A DNA stretch of 64,000 bases. It comes from Pseudomonas citri. GTDB lineage: Bacteria; Pseudomonadota; Gammaproteobacteria; Pseudomonadales; Pseudomonadaceae. The notes beneath the pieces were generated by a model that was not told the origin of the DNA, did not search any database, and saw only the letters and a list, made by a program, of their open reading frames with translations. A program made the translations under genes and the position numbers. The stretch lies in contig NZ_JAODAB010000027.1 in assembly GCF_025336485.1 (NCBI RefSeq), positions 1-64,000 of the forward strand, in the 5' to 3' direction. Each line of letters begins with the position of its first letter. Position 1 is the first letter of the stretch. Of this stretch, positions 16,472 to 24,825 are shown piece by piece.

Positions 16472-18160
16472 TTACTTGCCGGTGATCATGGGCAGATTCA
16501 GCCCCTGCTCCTTGGCGCAGTCGATGGCGATCTGGTAACCGGCATCGGCATGACGCATCACGCCAGTACCTGGATCGTTGTGCAGCACGCGGGCAATGCG
16601 TTCGGCCGCTTCATCGGTGCCGTCGCAGACGATCACCATGCCCGAATGCTGGGAGAAGCCCATGCCCACGCCACCACCGTGGTGCAACGACACCCAGGTC
16701 GCGCCGCTGGCGGTGTTGAGCAAGGCGTTGAGCAGCGGCCAATCGGAAACGGCATCGGAACCGTCCTGCATGGATTCGGTTTCACGGTTGGGGCTGGCGA
16801 CGGAGCCGGAGTCCAGGTGGTCGCGACCGATGACGATCGGCGCCGACAGCTCGCCGCGGCGAACCATTTCGTTGAACGCCAGGCCCAGCTTGGCGCGCTG
16901 GCCCAGGCCGACCCAGCAGATACGCGCTGGCAAGCCTTGGAAGCTGATGCGCTCGCGAGCCATGTCCAGCCAGTTGTGCAGGTGAGCGTCGTCGGGAATC
17001 AGTTCCTTGACCTTGGCGTCGGTCTTGTAGATGTCCTGCGGGTCACCCGACAGCGCGGCCCAGCGGAACGGACCGATACCACGGCAAAACAGCGGACGGA
17101 TGTAGGCCGGGACGAAGCCTGGGAAATCGAAGGCATTCTCGACGCCTTCTTCCTGGGCCATCTGGCGGATGTTGTTGCCGTAGTCGAAGGTCGGCACGCC
17201 CATTTTCTGGAAGGCCAGCATGGCTTTGACGTGAACGGCCATCGATTGCTTGGCCGCTTTCACCACCGCGGCGGGTTCGGTCTTGGCGCGGGCACGGTAT
17301 TCGTCCCAGGTCCAACCGGCCGGCAGGTAACCGTTGAGCGGGTCGTGGGCGCTGGTCTGGTCGGTGACCATGTCCGGGCGCACACCGCGACGGACCAATT
17401 CCGGCAGGATCTCGGCGGCGTTGCCGCACAGTGCGATGGAAATGGCCTTGCCTTCAGCGGTGTATTTCTCGATGCGAGCCAGGGCGTCATCCAGGTCGGT
17501 GGCCTGCTCGTCGACGTAGCGGGTCTTGAGGCGGAAATCGATGCTGATCTGCTGGCATTCGATGTTCAGCGAGCAAGCGCCAGCCAGGGTCGCGGCCAAT
17601 GGTTGCGCACCGCCCATGCCGCCCAGGCCGGCGGTCAGGACCCAGCGGCCCTTGAGGTTGGAATCGTAGTGCTGGCGACCGGCCTCGACGAAGGTTTCAT
17701 AAGTGCCTTGCACGATGCCCTGGCTGCCGATGTAGATCCAGCTGCCGGCGGTCATCTGGCCATACATGGCCAGGCCCTTCGCATCGAGTTCGTTGAAGTG
17801 TTCCCAAGTGGCCCAGTGCGGCACCAGGTTGGAGTTGGCGATCAGCACGCGCGGGGCGTTGCTGTGGGTCTTGAACACGCCTACTGGTTTGCCGGATTGC
17901 ACCAGCAAGGTTTCGTCGTCGTTCAGGTTGGTCAGGCTTTCGACGATCTTGTCGTAGCACTCCCAGTTGCGCGCCGCGCGACCGATGCCACCGTAGACCA
18001 CCAGCTCCTTGGGGTTCTCGGCCACTTGTGGGTCGAGGTTGTTCATCAGCATGCGCAGCGGCGCTTCAGTCAGCCAGCTCTTGGCGGTCAGCGTGTTACC
18101 GCGAGGGGCGCGGATTTCAACGTCACGGTATTTTTCAGGTTTGCGGGTAGCGTCGGTCAC
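16472..18160 (-). CDS. hutU: Urocanate hydratase
   Basis: Second step of histidine breakdown: NAD-dependent hydration of urocanate to imidazolonepropionate. At 562 residues it matches the family. Recognisable stretches are TAGLGGMGGAQPLA, the FCRGIGPFRWAALSGD region holding the conserved Cys, and HHGGGVGMGFSQHSG. It is the first gene of the operon. Upstream lie a sigma-54-like promoter (18281-18296) and a HutC operator (18263-18276), giving a leader of about 100 nt. The coding strand is clean, with no frame disruption. Confidence 0.98.
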   Translation of the reverse strand: MTDATRKPEKYRDVEIRAPRGNTLTAKSWLTEAPLRMLMNNLDPQVAENPKELVVYGGIGRAARNWECYDKIVESLTNLNDDETLLVQSGKPVGVFKTHSNAPRVLIANSNLVPHWATWEHFNELDAKGLAMYGQMTAGSWIYIGSQGIVQGTYETFVEAGRQHYDSNLKGRWVLTAGLGGMGGAQPLAATLAGACSLNIECQQISIDFRLKTRYVDEQATDLDDALARIEKYTAEGKAISIALCGNAAEILPELVRRGVRPDMVTDQTSAHDPLNGYLPAGWTWDEYRARAKTEPAAVVKAAKQSMAVHVKAMLAFQKMGVPTFDYGNNIRQMAQEEGVENAFDFPGFVPAYIRPLFCRGIGPFRWAALSGDPQDIYKTDAKVKELIPDDAHLHNWLDMARERISFQGLPARICWVGLGQRAKLGLAFNEMVRRGELSAPIVIGRDHLDSGSVASPNRETESMQDGSDAVSDWPLLNALLNTASGATWVSLHHGGGVGMGFSQHSGMVIVCDGTDEAAERIARVLHNDPGTGVMRHADAGYQIAIDCAKEQGLNLPMITGK

Positions 18161-18262
18161 AGCAAAAACTCCTCAGCGATCAATCCAGACCAGCCCGGGC
18201 AGCGGGCAGTGATTCAGTGAACGTAGCGTTGAGTACAGCCGACTCATACACATACGTCTTTA

Positions 18263-18276
18263 CTTGTATGTACAAG
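18263..18276. promoter_or_regulatory. HutC operator at hutU
   Basis: CTTGTATGTACAAG: 6-bp arms CTTGTA/TACAAG around a 2-nt centre. It matches the TGTA-N2-TACA type recognised by HutC. It lies 12-18 nt beyond the -12 element of the sigma-54 promoter, covering the expected transcription start, which fits repression by occlusion relieved by urocanate. Confidence 0.8.
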
Positions 18277-18280
18277 CATA

Positions 18281-18296
18281 AGCAATCAAGCGGCCA
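18281..18296 (-). promoter_or_regulatory. Sigma-54 promoter of hutU
   Basis: On the minus strand the sequence is TGGCCG-CTTGA-TTGCT, with GG and GC at the exact -24/-12 spacing (consensus TGGCAC-N5-TTGCW). It points toward hutU and lies immediately upstream of the HutC operator. RpoN/CbrB control of hutU is known in P. fluorescens; the element here is read directly. Confidence 0.8.
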
Positions 18297-18510
18297 ACTT
18301 GTTGGAGGTGGTGTTCAGAAACGGCTGAGGAGTTGGCTGAAAGCCTTGTGATTTAAGGGCTGCTGAGCGGCATGAAATTTTTTAAGAGGGTTTTCGAGGG
18401 GGAAATCGGAGGGTCACAGAAGCGTGGTGTTGCGCCACGCTGGGGCATTCGGTAACAAGTTGGTGCGCAGAAGAAACAGCAGGCAGGCACCTTGTGGCGA
18501 GGGGATTTAT

Positions 18511-18533
18511 CTGTGGGCAAGGCTTGCCCACAG
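18511..18533. repeat. CTGTGGGCAAG inverted repeat after hutD
   Basis: CTGTGGGCAAG (18511-18521) and CTTGCCCACAG (18523-18533) are perfect complements separated by one base. It lies 20 bp downstream of the hutD stop and may end the hutCD transcript; no U-tract is present. Confidence 0.7.
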
Positions 18534-18552
18534 GGTACTCAAGAAGCTGAAA

Positions 18553-19122
18553 TCAGTGGGCCGTCAGCTCAATCACGCAGCATTGACCGTGGGTCGAGAC
18601 ATCCACCAGCCCAGTGTTACCGCTCAGTTGCAAACAGTCGTAAAGACCCAAACCAACGGTGGATTCACCCACTTTGAGCGTCAGCCCCGGGGCCGCACTG
18701 AATACCAGCAGCGTCTGCGCCTCGCTGAAAAACCGCTGCTGACCGCCCATCCATTGCAACCGTGCGCGGTAACGCTGTGGCGCGTAAATCAGGTTGAAGT
18801 CGCGAATCGGCCCGCCGAGCAAGGTGCAATGCACATGGCTCTCGCCGCTGAACGCAAAGGGATCCAGCGGGTGCAGTGGCCGCGTGGTCTGGCCATCGAC
18901 GCTCAGCGTCATGCCGTCACCCTGCAAGACACTGATGATCCGCTCGTAACCGGCGAACGTGGAAAAACCGCCCGACTCGCCAATGTCGGCAATCGACAGG
19001 CGCCAGCCGAAACCTTCCAGGCCGGCGCCGGCATCACGAGTGATTTCCTCGGTGCTGCCGCCGCCGTTCTTCCATGGCATGCGTGGGTAATCTGCTGCGC
19101 GTAAAACTTTCAACTGGCTCAT
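18553..19122 (-). CDS. hutD: HutD family protein
   Basis: HutD/Ves family cupin-like protein of 189 residues; N-terminal LKVLRAADYPRMPWKNGGGSTEEI is characteristic. Reported work in P. fluorescens treats HutD as a governor that sets an upper limit on hut expression; its biochemical action is not clear, with urocanate or formylglutamate binding proposed. Its ATG overlaps the hutC stop by 4 nt, so repressor and governor are co-translated. The hutU promoter lies just downstream. Confidence 0.95.
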   Translation of the reverse strand: MSQLKVLRAADYPRMPWKNGGGSTEEITRDAGAGLEGFGWRLSIADIGESGGFSTFAGYERIISVLQGDGMTLSVDGQTTRPLHPLDPFAFSGESHVHCTLLGGPIRDFNLIYAPQRYRARLQWMGGQQRFFSEAQTLLVFSAAPGLTLKVGESTVGLGLYDCLQLSGNTGLVDVSTHGQCCVIELTAH

Positions 19123-19868
19123 TTATGAAAACGCCCTTCCAGGCTGTGACGGGAACCGGGATGGATCAAGCGTGCAGCAGTCACCGGCTGGCGCCCGGAC
19201 CAGGTACGGCGGCGAATCAACAGGCACGGCTCGCCTCGCTCGATCTGCAACAACTTGCATTCGCTGGGCTCGGCCAGGATCGCTTCGACCACATGCTCGC
19301 CTTCGGTCAGCGGGGCGACCTGGTTCAGGTAGGCGTAGGGCGTTTGCAGGGTGAAGTCTTGCTTGAGGTACTCGGGCGCCACCAAGGCGTTGACGAAACG
19401 GTCCTCGATTTGCACGGGAATATCGTTTTCGTAATGCACGATCAACGAGTGGAAGACTTTCTGCCCTTCGCGCATGTCCAGGGCCATGGCCCGCTCGGAA
19501 CCGGCCGCTTCTTCCTCGAGGGTGACCACCTTGCAGGTGTGCCGATGGCCGCGGGAGGCGATTTCGTCGGCGATGTTATGCACTTCGAACAACGCCGATT
19601 GACTCTTGGGCTCGGCGACGAACGTACCGACGCCCTGCATGCGCACCAACAGGCCATCGGCGGTCATTTCCCGCAGGGCGCGGTTGATGGTCATGCGACT
19701 GAAACCCAGTTGGTTGACCAGTTCGCTTTCCGACGGCACGCGGTAATGCGGCGGCCAGTTCCCACTGTCGATCTGCTGGGTAATCATTTGTTTGACGCGG
19801 GCATACAAGGGCGCCGGACTGTCACCCAGGTTGGCGGCCAGCGGCGGTTTGGCAGGCGGAGTCGGCAC
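19119..19868 (-). CDS. hutC: Histidine utilisation repressor (GntR/HutC)
   Basis: GntR-family transcription repressor of the hut genes, induced by urocanate. An N-terminal winged helix (LYARVKQMITQQIDSG ... MTINRALREMTADGLL, about residues 20-90) is followed by a UTRA effector domain. I start at GTG 19868, giving 249 residues, the usual HutC length; the open frame to 19958 runs through the operator and is not expected to be coding. It overlaps hutD by 4 nt and diverges from hutF. The operator at 19933-19948 suggests control of hutF and autoregulation. Confidence 0.95.
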   Translation of the reverse strand: MPTPPAKPPLAANLGDSPAPLYARVKQMITQQIDSGNWPPHYRVPSESELVNQLGFSRMTINRALREMTADGLLVRMQGVGTFVAEPKSQSALFEVHNIADEIASRGHRHTCKVVTLEEEAAGSERAMALDMREGQKVFHSLIVHYENDIPVQIEDRFVNALVAPEYLKQDFTLQTPYAYLNQVAPLTEGEHVVEAILAEPSECKLLQIERGEPCLLIRRRTWSGRQPVTAARLIHPGSRHSLEGRFHK

Positions 19869-19932
19869 GGCAGTTCCCTGTTCTGCAAATAAGAAGGCTA
19901 GCTTGCCGGAGTTTACCGGCCAGGCAAACGTC

Positions 19933-19948
19933 TGTATATGTATATACA
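19933..19948. promoter_or_regulatory. HutC operator between hutC and hutF
   Basis: TGTATATGTATATACA: perfect 7-bp arms TGTATAT/ATATACA around a GT centre. It lies in the 104-bp divergent interval and resembles the hutU operator with longer arms, so one site can serve hutCD and hutF. Confidence 0.85.
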
Positions 19949-19972
19949 AATTACACAAAACGAGGTTGAACC

Positions 19973-21337
19973 ATGTCCGCCTTCTTTGCCGAACGCGCGC
20001 TGCTGCCTAGTGGATGGGCCAACGATGTACGTCTTGAAGTCGATGCCAATGGCGTGCTGACTCATATCCAGGCCAACGCCCAGGCTGAAGGCGCCGAACG
20101 GCTGGGCGGCCCGCTGTTGCCGGGCATGCCGAACCTGCACTCCCATGCCTTCCAGCGGGCCATGGCCGGGTTGGCGGAAGTGGCGGGCAATCCCAACGAC
20201 AGCTTCTGGACCTGGCGTGACCTGATGTACCGGCTCGTCGGAAAAATCCGCCCGGACCAACTCGGCATCATCGCCCGGCAGCTGTACATCGAAATGCTCA
20301 AGGCCGGTTACACCTCGGTCGCCGAATTTCATTATGTCCACCACGACATCGACGGCGCGCCTTATGCCGATCCGGCCGAACTGTCGTTGCGCATCAGCCA
20401 CGCCGCCAGCGCCGCAGGCATCGGCCTGACGCTGCTACCGGTGCTTTACAGCCATTCCGGTTTTGGCGGCCAGGCACCCAATGACGGGCAACGCCGATTC
20501 ATCAACAGCAGCGAGAACTACTTGAAGCTGCAGTCGCGCTTGCAGCCGATCCTGGCCGGGCAACCCTCCCAGGCGCTGGGTTTGTGTTTCCACTCCCTGC
20601 GCGCCGTGACGCCCGGACAGATCCAGGAAGTGCTGGCCGCGAGCGACCGTCAATGCCCGGTGCACATCCACATCGCCGAGCAACAGAAGGAAGTCGACGA
20701 CTGCCTGAGCTGGAGCGGTGCCCGTCCGCTGCAATGGCTGTATGAAAACGCCGAAGTGGACGAACGCTGGTGCCTGGTCCACGCCACCCACGCCAACGCC
20801 CAGGAAGTCAGCCTGATGGCCAAGAGCCGAGCGATTGCCGGCCTGTGCCTGACCACCGAAGCCAACCTGGGGGACGGGATTTTCCCAGCCGTGGACTTCC
20901 TCGCCCAAGGCGGGCGCCTGGGCATTGGTTCCGACAGCCATGTGTCATTGAGCGTGGTGGAAGAACTGCGTTGGCTGGAATACGGCCAGCGCCTGCGGGA
21001 TCAACGGCGCAACCGCGTGTATCGGTCGGATCAGCCGATGGTCGGACGGACCTTGTTCGATGCGGCACTGGAAGGCGGCGCCCAGGCCCTGGGGCAACCG
21101 GTCGGCGCCCTCGAAATCGGCAAGCGCGCCGATTGGCTGGTGCTCGACGGCCACGACCCGTACCTGGCCACGGCCCAGGGCGACGCGATCCTCAATCGCT
21201 GGCTGTTTGCCGGCGGGGACCGCCAGGTACGCGATGTGATGGTCGGTGGACGCTGGGTGGTGCGCGATGGCCGTCATGCCGGCGAAGAGGAAAGCGCCCG
21301 GGCATTTACCCAGGTGCTACGCGAACTCCTGGGCTGA
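19973..21337 (+). CDS. hutF: Formimidoylglutamate deiminase
   Basis: Metal-dependent amidohydrolase converting N-formimino-L-glutamate to N-formyl-L-glutamate and ammonia. With HutG it makes this the five-step pathway rather than the four-step HutG-formiminohydrolase route. At 454 residues it shows the metal ligands HSH at 56-58 (MPNLHSHAFQR), HIHIAEQ, HATH and GSDSHVSLS in order. A GAGG ribosome site precedes the ATG. It is transcribed divergently from hutCD under a HutC operator. Confidence 0.97.
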   Translation: MSAFFAERALLPSGWANDVRLEVDANGVLTHIQANAQAEGAERLGGPLLPGMPNLHSHAFQRAMAGLAEVAGNPNDSFWTWRDLMYRLVGKIRPDQLGIIARQLYIEMLKAGYTSVAEFHYVHHDIDGAPYADPAELSLRISHAASAAGIGLTLLPVLYSHSGFGGQAPNDGQRRFINSSENYLKLQSRLQPILAGQPSQALGLCFHSLRAVTPGQIQEVLAASDRQCPVHIHIAEQQKEVDDCLSWSGARPLQWLYENAEVDERWCLVHATHANAQEVSLMAKSRAIAGLCLTTEANLGDGIFPAVDFLAQGGRLGIGSDSHVSLSVVEELRWLEYGQRLRDQRRNRVYRSDQPMVGRTLFDAALEGGAQALGQPVGALEIGKRADWLVLDGHDPYLATAQGDAILNRWLFAGGDRQVRDVMVGGRWVVRDGRHAGEEESARAFTQVLRELLG

Positions 21338-21344
21338 CCCCGAT

Positions 21345-21380
21345 AAAAATGGTGGGAGCAAGTTCGCCCCCACCGTTTTT
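21345..21380. terminator. Bidirectional terminator hutF / blc
   Basis: AAAAATGGTGGG (21345-21356) pairs with CCCACCGTTTTT (21369-21380). It ends the rightward hutF and leftward blc transcripts, with a U-tract in either direction. Confidence 0.85.
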
Positions 21381-21387
21381 GCGCAGG

Positions 21388-21957
21388 TCAGTCCGACGTC
21401 TTGGCCATCTGCCGGTCCGACGCGCGCCAGATCAGTCGCGAGGTGTCGTAGCCCTGCTGACGCGCCTTGCTCAGCAGCTCTTCGCGCACGATGCTGTTGA
21501 CCGTGGGAGTACGGGACAGCAGCCACATATAACGGCGGCTCGGGTCACCCACGATGGCGGTCTTGTAGTCATCGCTGACGTACAACACCCAGTATTGGCC
21601 TTTCGACACACCCGGCACGATCCGTGAGAACCAGGTATCGAATTCAACCCAGAGCTTGTCGGTCTTGCCCGGCACCTGGGGCGTAGCAGTGCCCTTGGCT
21701 TCCTCCCACTGCCAGTCCGAGGTCAGGCAGCGATTGAGCACCCCCAGGTTGCCATCAGGCTTGAGGGTGTAGTGGGCTTCGGATTGCGCACAGTTGCGCT
21801 GGAAGTACATGGGCAGGCGGGCCAATTCGTACCAGGTCCCTTGGTAACGCTTGAGATTGACGCTGTGGACCGTCTTGGGTGCCAACGGATCTTCGCCGGT
21901 GGTGGCACAGCCAGCCAAAACCAGGCCAGCCAAAAGCACAAACACTAACCGCATCAT
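21388..21957 (-). CDS. blc: Outer-membrane lipocalin (Blc family)
   Basis: Lipoprotein of 189 residues: hydrophobic N-terminus ending in the lipobox LAGC. The mature part has the lipocalin opening YQGTWYELARLPMYFQ and later WVEFDTWF, YWVLYVSDDYKTAIVGDPS and the WLLSRTPTV segment typical of bacterial Blc. It probably binds lysophospholipids or fatty acids at the outer membrane. A small lipoprotein gene lies 29 bp upstream on the same strand, likely co-transcribed; a shared terminator separates it from hutF. Confidence 0.93.
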   Translation of the reverse strand: MMRLVFVLLAGLVLAGCATTGEDPLAPKTVHSVNLKRYQGTWYELARLPMYFQRNCAQSEAHYTLKPDGNLGVLNRCLTSDWQWEEAKGTATPQVPGKTDKLWVEFDTWFSRIVPGVSKGQYWVLYVSDDYKTAIVGDPSRRYMWLLSRTPTVNSIVREELLSKARQQGYDTSRLIWRASDRQMAKTSD

Positions 21958-21986
21958 TATTTTTCTCCCGGGCCTGCGGCCCCGGT

Positions 21987-22241
21987 TTACTTCAGGCCTT
22001 GGCCGGAAAACATCAATACTTTGTCACCGGCATACTGCACGCTGATAAAGCTCTTCTGGTCGCCCCAGGTACAACTGGACATGCCAAGCGCGCCCGAACA
22101 ATCGGCCGGTTTCCCCAGTAACGTTTCGACTTCGGCCTTGGACATGCCGGCCGACAGCTTCGAATAGTTTTCCTGGTTGATCTTGCTGCATGCCGTCAAC
22201 ACGACGCACACAAACAACAAGGCGATAGATCGCAACGACAT
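21987..22241 (-). CDS. Small lipoprotein, SmpA/DUF3862-like
   Basis: 84-residue protein with a signal sequence and lipobox LTAC (MSLRSIALLFVCVVLTACS). The mature part INQENYSKLSAGMSKAEVETLLGKP has the 'GMS..EV..LLG.P' pattern of SmpA/OmlA-BamE-like and DUF3862 lipoproteins, followed by Cys-containing CSGALGMSSCTWGD. It is not BamE itself: too short and out of context. It probably forms a two-gene unit with blc. Function unknown. Confidence 0.85.
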   Translation of the reverse strand: MSLRSIALLFVCVVLTACSKINQENYSKLSAGMSKAEVETLLGKPADCSGALGMSSCTWGDQKSFISVQYAGDKVLMFSGQGLK

Positions 22242-22537
22242 GGTGTAACTCCTGGGACGGAAGGGGGATGGCAGGGTGCCAACCAGAAGCTTAGAAGAGA
22301 AAACCCCGGTCTGGTTCCCCGGCAGCTTCGCTATTTATGGGGTGTTTTGTAGGTATTTCGTCGGCAAATCAATCAGTTTGTGACGCTGTCGTGCATTTCG
22401 TCGGGTTCGACTCTTTGACGCCTGAACTCTGGCGGCGTGGGGCCGATAAAAAGGACAGCGTGAAACCTCGCCTTATGGCAAATTGGCATCCCTTCCTGAC
22501 CAGCACCTGTGCGGTAGCGTTCTTAATGACCAGAAAC
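22242..22537. other. Divergent interval before the chemoreceptor gene
   Basis: 296 bp between the small lipoprotein (-) and the chemoreceptor (+), expected to hold both promoters. The chemoreceptor frame stays open through it back to 22337, but no ribosome site or family similarity supports coding there. No strong palindrome noted. Confidence 0.5.
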
Positions 22538-24418
22538 ATGAAATTCAGCCACAAAATCCTGCTGGCCGCCGCCCTCGTGGTCGCCATCGCATTCGCCTGT
22601 TTCATCCTGTTCAACGACTATCGTCAGCGCGAGAGCCTGCACACCAGCACCGAGGCCTCCATGCAGGAACTCGGCAGCCTGACCAGCCGTAACATCCAGA
22701 CGTGGGTCGAAGGCCGCATCCAGTTGCTGCAATCGCTGGCCCAACAGATTGCCGTGGACGGCAGCAGCGCCGACAGCCTGAAACGCGCCGTGGGCCTACC
22801 GGCCTACACGGGCAACTTCCAGCTCAGTTATTTCGGCGGCACCGACGGCGTGATGTTCTCGGTCCCGGCGGGTAATCGCGCCGCCGACTACGACCCGCGC
22901 GCCCGTGGCTGGTACAAGGCCGCCAACAGCGCACAGCAAACCATCGTCACCGAACCCTACATCGCCGCCTCGTCGGGCAAACTGGTGATCACTGTCGCCA
23001 CCCCCGTGCAGCACCAGAACCAGATGATTGGCGTGGCAGGCGCGGACATCGACCTGTCGAGTGTCAGCGCCATCATCAACTCGCTGAATTTCAGCGGCCA
23101 CGGCCATGCGTTCATCGTCAGCGCCGACGGCAAGATCCTCATTCACCCCGACAGCAAGCGCGTGCTCAAGACCCTGGCCGAGGCCTACCCCAACGGCGCG
23201 CTTCAGGTCAGCCCGGGCATGAAGGAAGTCGAACTCGACGGCAAGGCCCAGTTCATCTCGTTCACCCAGGTCAATGGCGTACCGGGAGCCAACTGGTACG
23301 TGGCGCTGGTGCTCAACAAGGACACCGCACTGGCGATGCTCAGTGAGTTCCGTACGTCGGCGCTGATCGCCATGGTCATCGCCGTGGTGTTCATCATCGC
23401 CCTGCTGGGCATGTTGATCCGCGTGCTGATGCAACCGCTGCTGACCATGGGCCGCGCCATGCATGACATCGCCGAAGGCGAAGGCGACCTGACCCGGCGA
23501 CTGACCATCCACGGCCAGGATGAATTCGGTGCGCTGGGCACTTCGTTCAACCGCTTTGTCGAGCGCATCCATACCTCGATCCGCGAAGTGGCCTCGGCCA
23601 CCGGCCAGGTCAACGAAGTCGCCCTGCGGGTGGTCAGTGCGTCCAACTCGTCGATGTTCAACTCCGACCAGCAAGCATCGCGCACCAGCAGCGTGGCCGC
23701 GGCCATCAATCAGCTCGGTGCCGCCGCCCAGGAAATCGCCCAGAACGCCGCACTCGCCTCGCAACATTCCAGCGATGCCCGCAACCTGGCCGAAGACGGC
23801 CAACAAGTGGTGGATAAAACCATCACCGCCATGCAGCAACTGTCGGCCAAGATCAGCGATTCGTGCGGCAACATCGAAACCCTGAACAGCAATACGGTGA
23901 ACATCGGCCAGATCCTCGAGGTGATCACCAGCATTTCCCAACAGACCAACCTGCTGGCCCTGAACGCCGCCATCGAAGCGGCCCGCGCGGGTGAAGCCGG
24001 GCGCGGCTTTGCCGTGGTGGCCGATGAAGTGCGCAACCTGGCCCACCGCACCCAGGATTCGGCGCAGCAAGTGCAAAAGATGATCGAAGAGTTGCAAGTC
24101 GGCGCCCGCGAAGCGGTCCTGACCATGACTGACAGCCAGCGCCAGAGCGAAAGCAGCGTCGGCATCGCCAACCAGGCCGGCGAGCGACTAGGCAGCGTGA
24201 CCCAGCGCATTGGCGAGATCGACGGCATGAACCAGTCCGTGGCCACCGCCACCGAGGAACAGACCGCCGTGGTGGAGTCGATCAACGTCGATATCAACGA
24301 GATCAATACGCTGAACCAGGAAGGTGTGGAAAACCTGCAAGCGACTTTGCGGGCCTGTTCCGATCTGGAACAACAGGCGGCGCGGTTGAAGCAGTTGGTG
24401 GGGAGTTTCCGGATTTAA
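22538..24418 (+). CDS. Methyl-accepting chemotaxis protein (dCache, PctA-like)
   Basis: Inner-membrane chemoreceptor of 626 residues from the chosen ATG (MKFSHKILLAAA); ATG 22526 is an alternative. TM1 is about residues 5-25, then a periplasmic dCache domain (to about 270), TM2 (272-297), HAMP, and a signalling domain whose hairpin tip carries QQTNLLALNAAIEAARAGEAGRGFAVVADEVR. The Cache ligand pocket keeps R-x-x-W in PRARGW and the GADID Asp, but the Tyr-x-Asp of amino-acid receptors reads YIA. It resembles Pseudomonas PctA/PctB-type amino-acid receptors; the ligand cannot be named. A hairpin follows at 24429. Confidence 0.92.
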   Translation: MKFSHKILLAAALVVAIAFACFILFNDYRQRESLHTSTEASMQELGSLTSRNIQTWVEGRIQLLQSLAQQIAVDGSSADSLKRAVGLPAYTGNFQLSYFGGTDGVMFSVPAGNRAADYDPRARGWYKAANSAQQTIVTEPYIAASSGKLVITVATPVQHQNQMIGVAGADIDLSSVSAIINSLNFSGHGHAFIVSADGKILIHPDSKRVLKTLAEAYPNGALQVSPGMKEVELDGKAQFISFTQVNGVPGANWYVALVLNKDTALAMLSEFRTSALIAMVIAVVFIIALLGMLIRVLMQPLLTMGRAMHDIAEGEGDLTRRLTIHGQDEFGALGTSFNRFVERIHTSIREVASATGQVNEVALRVVSASNSSMFNSDQQASRTSSVAAAINQLGAAAQEIAQNAALASQHSSDARNLAEDGQQVVDKTITAMQQLSAKISDSCGNIETLNSNTVNIGQILEVITSISQQTNLLALNAAIEAARAGEAGRGFAVVADEVRNLAHRTQDSAQQVQKMIEELQVGAREAVLTMTDSQRQSESSVGIANQAGERLGSVTQRIGEIDGMNQSVATATEEQTAVVESINVDINEINTLNQEGVENLQATLRACSDLEQQAARLKQLVGSFRI

Positions 24419-24428
24419 AGCCTGGGCT

Positions 24429-24460
24429 GACCCTATCGAGAGCCTGCTCGCGATAGGGTC
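24429..24460. terminator. Hairpin downstream of chemoreceptor gene
   Basis: GACCCTATCG (24429-24438) and CGATAGGGTC (24451-24460) form a perfect 10-bp stem just after the stop codon. There is no clear T-tract, so it is a possible but weak terminator. Confidence 0.55.
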
Positions 24461-24552
24461 CAATCCCGCTGGGGACCGTTTAGTCAACACGACCTGACGC
24501 AGGACTGAATTAGGACTAAACTCAGTCCACTCAGCGTTGAGAGGTTCCCATC

Positions 24553-24825
24553 ATGAAGCTGTCATCCCAGATCAAACCTATCAGCTATTTGAAAAGCCAT
24601 ACCGCCGAAGTCGTAAAGAGCATCACAGAGACCAGGGAGCCCTTAGTCATCACTCAAAATGGCGAAGCCAAGCTCGTGGTCATGGATGTGAAAAGCTTCG
24701 AAGAGCAAGAAGAAACCATGGCGCTATTAAAGCTGTTGGCTATGGGTAATAAGGAAATCGAGGAAGGTAAGTACCGGGATGTCGAGGATGTCTTCGCGGA
24801 ACTGGACGCGGCCGACGAACGATGA
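24553..24825 (+). CDS. Phd/YefM-family antitoxin
   Basis: 90-residue protein with the Phd/YefM N-terminal fold: KPISYLKSHTAEVVKSITETREPLVITQNGEAKLVVMDVKSFEE, the 'VITQNG.A..V' core being diagnostic. The acidic C-terminal tail would bind and neutralise the toxin. A GAGAGG site precedes the ATG. It overlaps the downstream toxin by 4 nt, the usual order for such pairs, and probably represses its own promoter. Codon use looks less GC-rich than its neighbours, suggesting later acquisition. Confidence 0.93.
   Translation: MKLSSQIKPISYLKSHTAEVVKSITETREPLVITQNGEAKLVVMDVKSFEEQEETMALLKLLAMGNKEIEEGKYRDVEDVFAELDAADER

Larger units (their letters stand above)
18161..18552. other. hutU promoter region / hutD-hutU intergenic
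   Basis: 392 bp without a gene. From the hutU side it holds a leader, the HutC operator, a sigma-54 -24/-12 element, about 200 bp available for enhancer binding (CbrB or NtrC are the expected activators in Pseudomonas), and a hairpin at 18511-18533 just after the hutD stop. No additional reading frame is convincing. Confidence 0.75.

Noticed and set aside
16400..18220. 606-codon open frame opposite hutU
   Set aside because: Complementary to a full-length urocanate hydratase and without any family features.
22337..22537. 67-codon N-terminal extension of the chemoreceptor
   Set aside because: It would place a soluble non-conserved stretch before TM1; no ribosome site at 22337.
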